A stretch of DNA of 64,000 nt. Source: Azospirillum fermentarium. GTDB lineage: Bacteria; Pseudomonadota; Alphaproteobacteria; Azospirillales; Azospirillaceae. Both the position numbers and the translations under genes were made by a program. The DNA is taken from NCBI RefSeq assembly GCF_025961205.1, contig NZ_JAOQNH010000001.1, positions 582,001-646,000 on the forward strand. The letters run 5' to 3'. A model generated the notes under the pieces. That model was not told where the DNA came from. It worked only from the letters and a program-made list of their open reading frames with translations, and ran no database searches. This document shows positions 59,191 to 64,000 of the stretch, in pieces. The first letter of the stretch is position 1. Each line of letters opens with the position of its first letter.

Positions 59191-61074
59191 TCAGCCGCCC
59201 CGCTGCACACCACCGGGTGCGGGGATGTTGGCGACAGTGGCGCGGCCGGGGTCGCGCTTCTGGCATTCCAGCAGGATGTCGCGGGCGATGGGGCCGGCCA
59301 CGGTCGAGCCGCCGCCGCCATGCTCCACCAGCACCGAACAGGCGTAGCGCGGCGCGTGCAGCGGGGCATAGGCGACGAACAGCGCGTGGTCGCGCTCCCG
59401 CCACGGCAGATCCTCGTTCTTCTTCACGCCGGTGCTGCGCTCGGCCATGGTGATGCGGCGGACCTGGGCGGTGCCGGTCTTGCCGGCCATCTCGAACCCC
59501 GGCTCCATGATGCGGGCCTTGTAGGCGGTGCCGATGGGGTTGTTGACCACCTCGGCCATGCCGCGCAGGACCAGATCCAGGTTCTCCTTCTTCACCCCCA
59601 CCGGCGGCCAGCTCGTCTGCTCCGTCGCCATCCCCTTGATCTGCTTGGTCAGGTGCGGCTTGACGCTGTAGCCGCCGTTGGCCAGCCGGGCCGTCATCAC
59701 CGCCAATTGCAGCGGCGTCGTCAGCACATAGCCCTGGCCGATGGAGGCCACCAGCGTTTCCCCCTGCTGCCAGGAGGCGCCCAAGGCCGCCTGCTTCCAT
59801 TCGCGGGTGGGGATCAGGCCGGGGCGCTCGTGGGGCAGGTCCAGGCCCAGCGACTTGCCCAGCCCGAAGCGGTTGGCGATTTCGGCGATGCGGTCCGGCC
59901 CCAGCCGCCGGGCCAGATCGTAGAAGTAGGTGTCGCAGGAATGGCGCAGCGCCCCCACCACGTCCAGCGTGCCGTGCCCCCCCTTCTTCCAGCAATGGAA
60001 GCGGTGGTCGCCCAGATCCATGTAGCCGGGGCAGAACACGGTGTGGCGGCTGTTGATCAGGCCCGACTCCAGGGCCGCCAGCGCCACCACCATCTTGTAG
60101 GTCGATCCCGGCGCGTACTGCCCCGCCACCGCCTTGTTGGACAGGGGCGTGGTGGGGTTGGACAGCAGATCCTCCCACAATTCCGCGCTGATGCCGGTGG
60201 CGAACTGGTTGGGGTCGTAGGACGGGTGGGAGCACAGGGCATAGATGCCGCCGGTGTTGACGTCCATCACCACGCACGCCGCGCTCTTCTCCTCCGACAG
60301 GCGGTGCTGGACGAAGCGCTGCAGGCCGATGTCCAGGGTGAGCTGCACCTCGCGGCCCGGCTGCCCCTCGTCGCGGGACAACTCGCGGATCACGCGGCCC
60401 ACGGCGTTGACCTCCAGCTGGCTGGTGCCGGCGACGCCGCGCAGGGCCTTTTCGTGATACTTCTCCATCCCGCTCTTGCCGATGCGGAATCCCGGCAGCG
60501 ACAGCACCGGGTCGCCGTGGGCCAGTTCGGCTTCCGACACCGCCCCCACATAGCCCAGGATGTGGGCGGTGGCGTCGGCCTCGGGGTACAGGCGGCTTTC
60601 GCCCACCTCGATGGCGACACCGGGCAGATCGGGGGTGTTGATCTCGATGGTGGCGACCTGCTCCCAGGTCAGGTTCTCGCGCACGGTGACGGGGACGAAG
60701 CGGCGCTTGCGGTGGATCTCGCGCATCACGCGCCGCCGGTCGGCGTCGGTCAGCGGCACGATCTGGGAGATCTTGTCCAGCGTGTCGTTCAGGTTCCGCG
60801 ACCGTTCGGCCACCAGCACCACGCGGTAGTTCTGCTGGTTCACCGCCAGCGGCACGCCGAAACGGTCCACGATGGGGCCGCGCGACGGCGCCACCAGCCG
60901 CAGGCTGATGCGGTTCTCTTCCGCCTGCATGGTGTATTTCTGGGATTCCACCACCTGAAGATAATAGAGCCGCCCCGCCAGCGTGGACAGCAGCCCCAGC
61001 TTCATCCCCCCCAGGACCAGCATCCGGCGGGTGAGCAGACGGTAACGGTCCGTATCGCGGTCGCCGGGGATCAT
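59191..61074 (-). CDS. mrdA: Penicillin-binding protein 2 (peptidoglycan transpeptidase)
   Basis: PBP2 cross-links peptidoglycan during rod-shaped elongation. The 627-residue protein has an N-terminal membrane anchor (about 18-40), a dimerisation domain and the transpeptidase domain. The active-site motifs are S324TYK (SxxK), SCD at 379-381 (SxD) and KTG at 532-534 (AGKTGTAQV). SRGPIVDRFGVPLA near 64 is a PBP2 mark. The length is normal. It lies nine bases after mreD, so mreB-mreC-mreD-mrdA appears to be one operon. rodA, its usual partner, does not follow here. Confidence 0.95.
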   Translation of the reverse strand: MIPGDRDTDRYRLLTRRMLVLGGMKLGLLSTLAGRLYYLQVVESQKYTMQAEENRISLRLVAPSRGPIVDRFGVPLAVNQQNYRVVLVAERSRNLNDTLDKISQIVPLTDADRRRVMREIHRKRRFVPVTVRENLTWEQVATIEINTPDLPGVAIEVGESRLYPEADATAHILGYVGAVSEAELAHGDPVLSLPGFRIGKSGMEKYHEKALRGVAGTSQLEVNAVGRVIRELSRDEGQPGREVQLTLDIGLQRFVQHRLSEEKSAACVVMDVNTGGIYALCSHPSYDPNQFATGISAELWEDLLSNPTTPLSNKAVAGQYAPGSTYKMVVALAALESGLINSRHTVFCPGYMDLGDHRFHCWKKGGHGTLDVVGALRHSCDTYFYDLARRLGPDRIAEIANRFGLGKSLGLDLPHERPGLIPTREWKQAALGASWQQGETLVASIGQGYVLTTPLQLAVMTARLANGGYSVKPHLTKQIKGMATEQTSWPPVGVKKENLDLVLRGMAEVVNNPIGTAYKARIMEPGFEMAGKTGTAQVRRITMAERSTGVKKNEDLPWRERDHALFVAYAPLHAPRYACSVLVEHGGGGSTVAGPIARDILLECQKRDPGRATVANIPAPGGVQRGG

Positions 61075-61083
61075 GACTGTGCC

Positions 61084-61596
61084 CTACCCTTGCAGAAACG
61101 CCCTGTGAATGCGGATGAACACCCAGGCGAACAGCGGAAACACCGCCAGGGTCAGCAGGGCCTGAAAGAACAATGCCCGAAACGGCATCAATGTGGTGTT
61201 GAGCGCGCAGAACACCAGCCATTCGGTGAACGCGGCCCCGAACACCACCATGGCGAACCCCACCCACATCAGCAGGAAGGTGCTGGCCAGGAAGAAGCGG
61301 CGCTGGCTCAGCACCGTTCCCTGCACCAGCACCAGGATCAGCCCGTGCAGCCCCAGGGGCGCCCCCGACAGCAGATCCTGCAGCACCCCGATGGCGAACA
61401 CCGCACTGGGCCGCAGCAGGTCGGGGCGGTGGATCGACCAGTAATAAACGGCCATCAGCGTCAGCGACGGCGCCACCTCGGCGAACGACGGCAGGCGCAG
61501 CGGCACCATGCCCAGCAGCCCCAGCATGACGGTGATGGCAAAGGGGGTGAGATTCCGTCCGGCCTTGTCGATGCGCTGCCAGAAGGTCAGGGTCAT
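61084..61596 (-). CDS. mreD: Rod shape-determining membrane protein MreD
   Basis: The 170-residue protein has five or six predicted membrane helices (for example ITVMLGLLGMVPLRLPSFAE, LTLMAVYYWSIHRPDLL, SAVFAIGVLQDLLSGAPLGLHGLILVLVQG) and the conserved GLLQDLLSG-like loop of MreD. It links MreC to the elongasome. The start overlaps the mreC stop (ATGA), so translation is coupled. It is one of the better-conserved genes in this operon. Confidence 0.93.
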   Translation of the reverse strand: MTLTFWQRIDKAGRNLTPFAITVMLGLLGMVPLRLPSFAEVAPSLTLMAVYYWSIHRPDLLRPSAVFAIGVLQDLLSGAPLGLHGLILVLVQGTVLSQRRFFLASTFLLMWVGFAMVVFGAAFTEWLVFCALNTTLMPFRALFFQALLTLAVFPLFAWVFIRIHRAFLQG

Positions 61597-62471
61597 TTGC
61601 TCTCGCGCGGGGCGGCGTCACCCTCGCCCAGCGGGCCGCCGGTGCCATAGTCGATCAGCCGCAGGTGTTCCACCCGCGACAGGTCGGCCAGGGGCTGCAC
61701 CTTCACCCCCCGCTCGCCCGAGGACGCCACCACCCCGATGGGGATGCCGGCGGGAAACACCCCGCCGTGGCCGGAGGTGACCACCCGCTCGCCCACCGTC
61801 ACCGGCGCTTCCGGCGGCAGGTACAAAAGCTTGGGCTGGTCGGAATTGTCGCCGGCCAGCACGGCGCGCTGGCGCGACTGTTCCAGCGTGACCGGGATGC
61901 GGGCGTTGAGGTCGGTGATGAGCAGCACGCGGGACGACCACTCGCCCACCTCCACCACCCGGCCCACCATGCCGTTGCCGGCCACCGCGGCCTGCCCCTT
62001 CTTCACCCCGTCGCGGCGGCCGGCGGTGACCACCACGGTGCGGTAGAACGAGCCGCCGGGGGCGGCGATGACGCGGGCGGTGATGGCCGAGGCCGGCGGT
62101 TCGGGGGTGAAGCGCAGCAGCGCGTGCAGGCTGGCGTTCTCCGCCTCCAGCCGCAGGGCCGCCTGATGCCATTGCATCAACCGGGCGTTCTCCGCCTTCA
62201 GCCGCTGGTTTTCCTCGTAGACGTTCTGGTGGTCGGCCACCGCCTCCACCACCCGCGCGGCGGTGGCCGCCGGGCGGGACAGGGCGTCGAGGATGGGTGC
62301 GAAAGCATCGGTCACCCGTGCACGCACATCGTCCACCACCGGCGCCTCCACCTTGCCCACCATCATCAGGGCGACGGAGGCAAGCGCCAGAAGCAGGAAC
62401 GTGAAACGCTGCGCCAGGGCTCGCAACGGGGCGGCCAGACGGACAACGGATCCGGAGGTTCGTGACTTCAC
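61593..62471 (-). CDS. mreC: Rod shape-determining protein MreC
   Basis: MreC organises the elongasome in the periplasm. The 292-residue protein has an N-terminal anchor (about 18-40; FTFLLLALASVALMMVGKV), a coiled coil (about 75-115; EENQRLKAENARLMQWHQA) and the beta-rich MreC domain with VIAAPGGSFYRTVVVTAG and GMVGRVVEVGEWSSRVLLITD. The GTG at 62471 serves as start. It lies 93 bases downstream of mreB and couples to mreD. Confidence 0.94.
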   Translation of the reverse strand: MKSRTSGSVVRLAAPLRALAQRFTFLLLALASVALMMVGKVEAPVVDDVRARVTDAFAPILDALSRPAATAARVVEAVADHQNVYEENQRLKAENARLMQWHQAALRLEAENASLHALLRFTPEPPASAITARVIAAPGGSFYRTVVVTAGRRDGVKKGQAAVAGNGMVGRVVEVGEWSSRVLLITDLNARIPVTLEQSRQRAVLAGDNSDQPKLLYLPPEAPVTVGERVVTSGHGGVFPAGIPIGVVASSGERGVKVQPLADLSRVEHLRLIDYGTGGPLGEGDAAPRESK

Positions 62472-62563
62472 AGGAACATCCCGTGCAGGAACACCAGCGG
62501 CCCCCCGCCTCGCGGCGCGGGAAAGAGAAGTGGGGACACGATTCCGATACTGTTTACACCAGA

Positions 62564-63742
<1,179 letters not shown>

Positions 63743-63769
63743 TCACAGCCGCCGCCCTGCCCCGCCCGT

Positions 63770-64000
63770 TCAATGGTCCTTGGCGGCCGTCTTGTGGGCG
63801 TGTCCGGCCTCGCTCAGCCGGTCCATCAGCGCCAGCAGAACCCCCGACACCACGAACGTCATGTGGATGATCACCAGCCACATCAGCTCGTCCTGGGGGG
63901 TGTTCTTGAGGTTCATGAAGGATTTCAGCAGGTGGATACCGGAAATGGCGACGATGGAGGCGATCAGCTTCAGCTTCAGCCCGCTGAAGTCCACCTTGCC
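63770..64000 (-). CDS. TIGR00645 (YqhA/UPF0114) membrane protein, 5' end outside window
   Basis: The visible 76 residues match the C-terminal half of the TIGR00645/YqhA family, with KVDFSGLKLKLIASIVAISGIHLLKSFMNL and ELMWLVIIHMTFVVSGVLLALMDRL as the last two helices, then an Ala/His/Lys-rich tail. The start lies beyond base 64000. These proteins are four-helix inner-membrane proteins of unknown role. It is upstream of mreB on the same strand but about 165 bases away, so co-transcription is uncertain. Confidence 0.88.
   Translation of the reverse strand, partial: GKVDFSGLKLKLIASIVAISGIHLLKSFMNLKNTPQDELMWLVIIHMTFVVSGVLLALMDRLSEAGHAHKTAAKDH

Overview
The window is high-GC DNA from an alphaproteobacterium, most likely a Rhodospirillales/Azospirillum-like organism. 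This is inferred from the GC-rich codon use, the order lnt – XRE regulator – metK – trmB, the mreB-mreC-mreD-mrdA cluster beside a TIGR00645-type membrane protein, and the many chemotaxis and two-component genes. No 16S rRNA or other taxonomic marker is present, so the assignment stays an inference.

Layout. 1-1,367: the end of a membrane chemoreceptor and a small secreted protein. 1,559-8,073 (minus strand): a polysaccharide-type cluster with four glycosyltransferases, a histidine phosphatase and a PAS-GGDEF cyclase, three of them joined by 4-base start/stop overlaps. 8,260-12,138 (plus strand): an unusual ABC-transporter-like protein, a cyclic-nucleotide-binding protein and an acetyltransferase. 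12,196-16,705 (minus strand): trmB, metK, an XRE regulator and lnt, followed by tRNA-Gly(CCC) on the plus strand.

16,886-30,751 is an integrated genomic island of about 13.9 kb with exact ends. A tyrosine integrase lies beside tRNA-Gly, and a 48-base copy of the tRNA 3' half is repeated at the far end. A second 19-base repeat lies just inside both ends. The island carries an AlpA-like factor, an HUH Rep-like protein with a palindromic operator-like site upstream, an XRE regulator, several unknown proteins, a DUF3768 protein, a kinase-fold protein, a two-gene nucleotidyltransferase-like module, a serine recombinase and, as its main cargo, a reverse transcriptase fused to a nitrilase-like domain. 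The last matches defence-associated RT type 1 (UG1). AT-rich non-coding DNA lies on both sides of the RT gene, and one side holds a 159-base MITE-like element with a 4-base target duplication. The island looks like a mobile phage-defence element.

31,001-42,081 returns to core-type DNA: a secreted protein with one haem-c motif, a TPR-gene remnant, an oligopeptide-type ABC permease pair, lolA, a DUF882 lipoprotein, a methyltransferase coupled to a metallo-hydrolase, an OmpR-like regulator lacking its phosphoacceptor Asp, and ribA. 42,142-52,823 is signalling-rich: two tandem-duplicated soluble PAS-PAS chemoreceptors, a PadR-like protein, an Hpt/receiver protein, a Crp/Fnr regulator and a large hybrid kinase. 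52,883-58,644 holds azlCD, an AraC regulator, a methyltransferase, a second Crp/Fnr regulator, and MOSC, Nudix and HEAT-repeat proteins. 58,971-64,000 holds tRNA-Lys(CTT) and the rod-shape operon mreB-mreC-mreD-mrdA.
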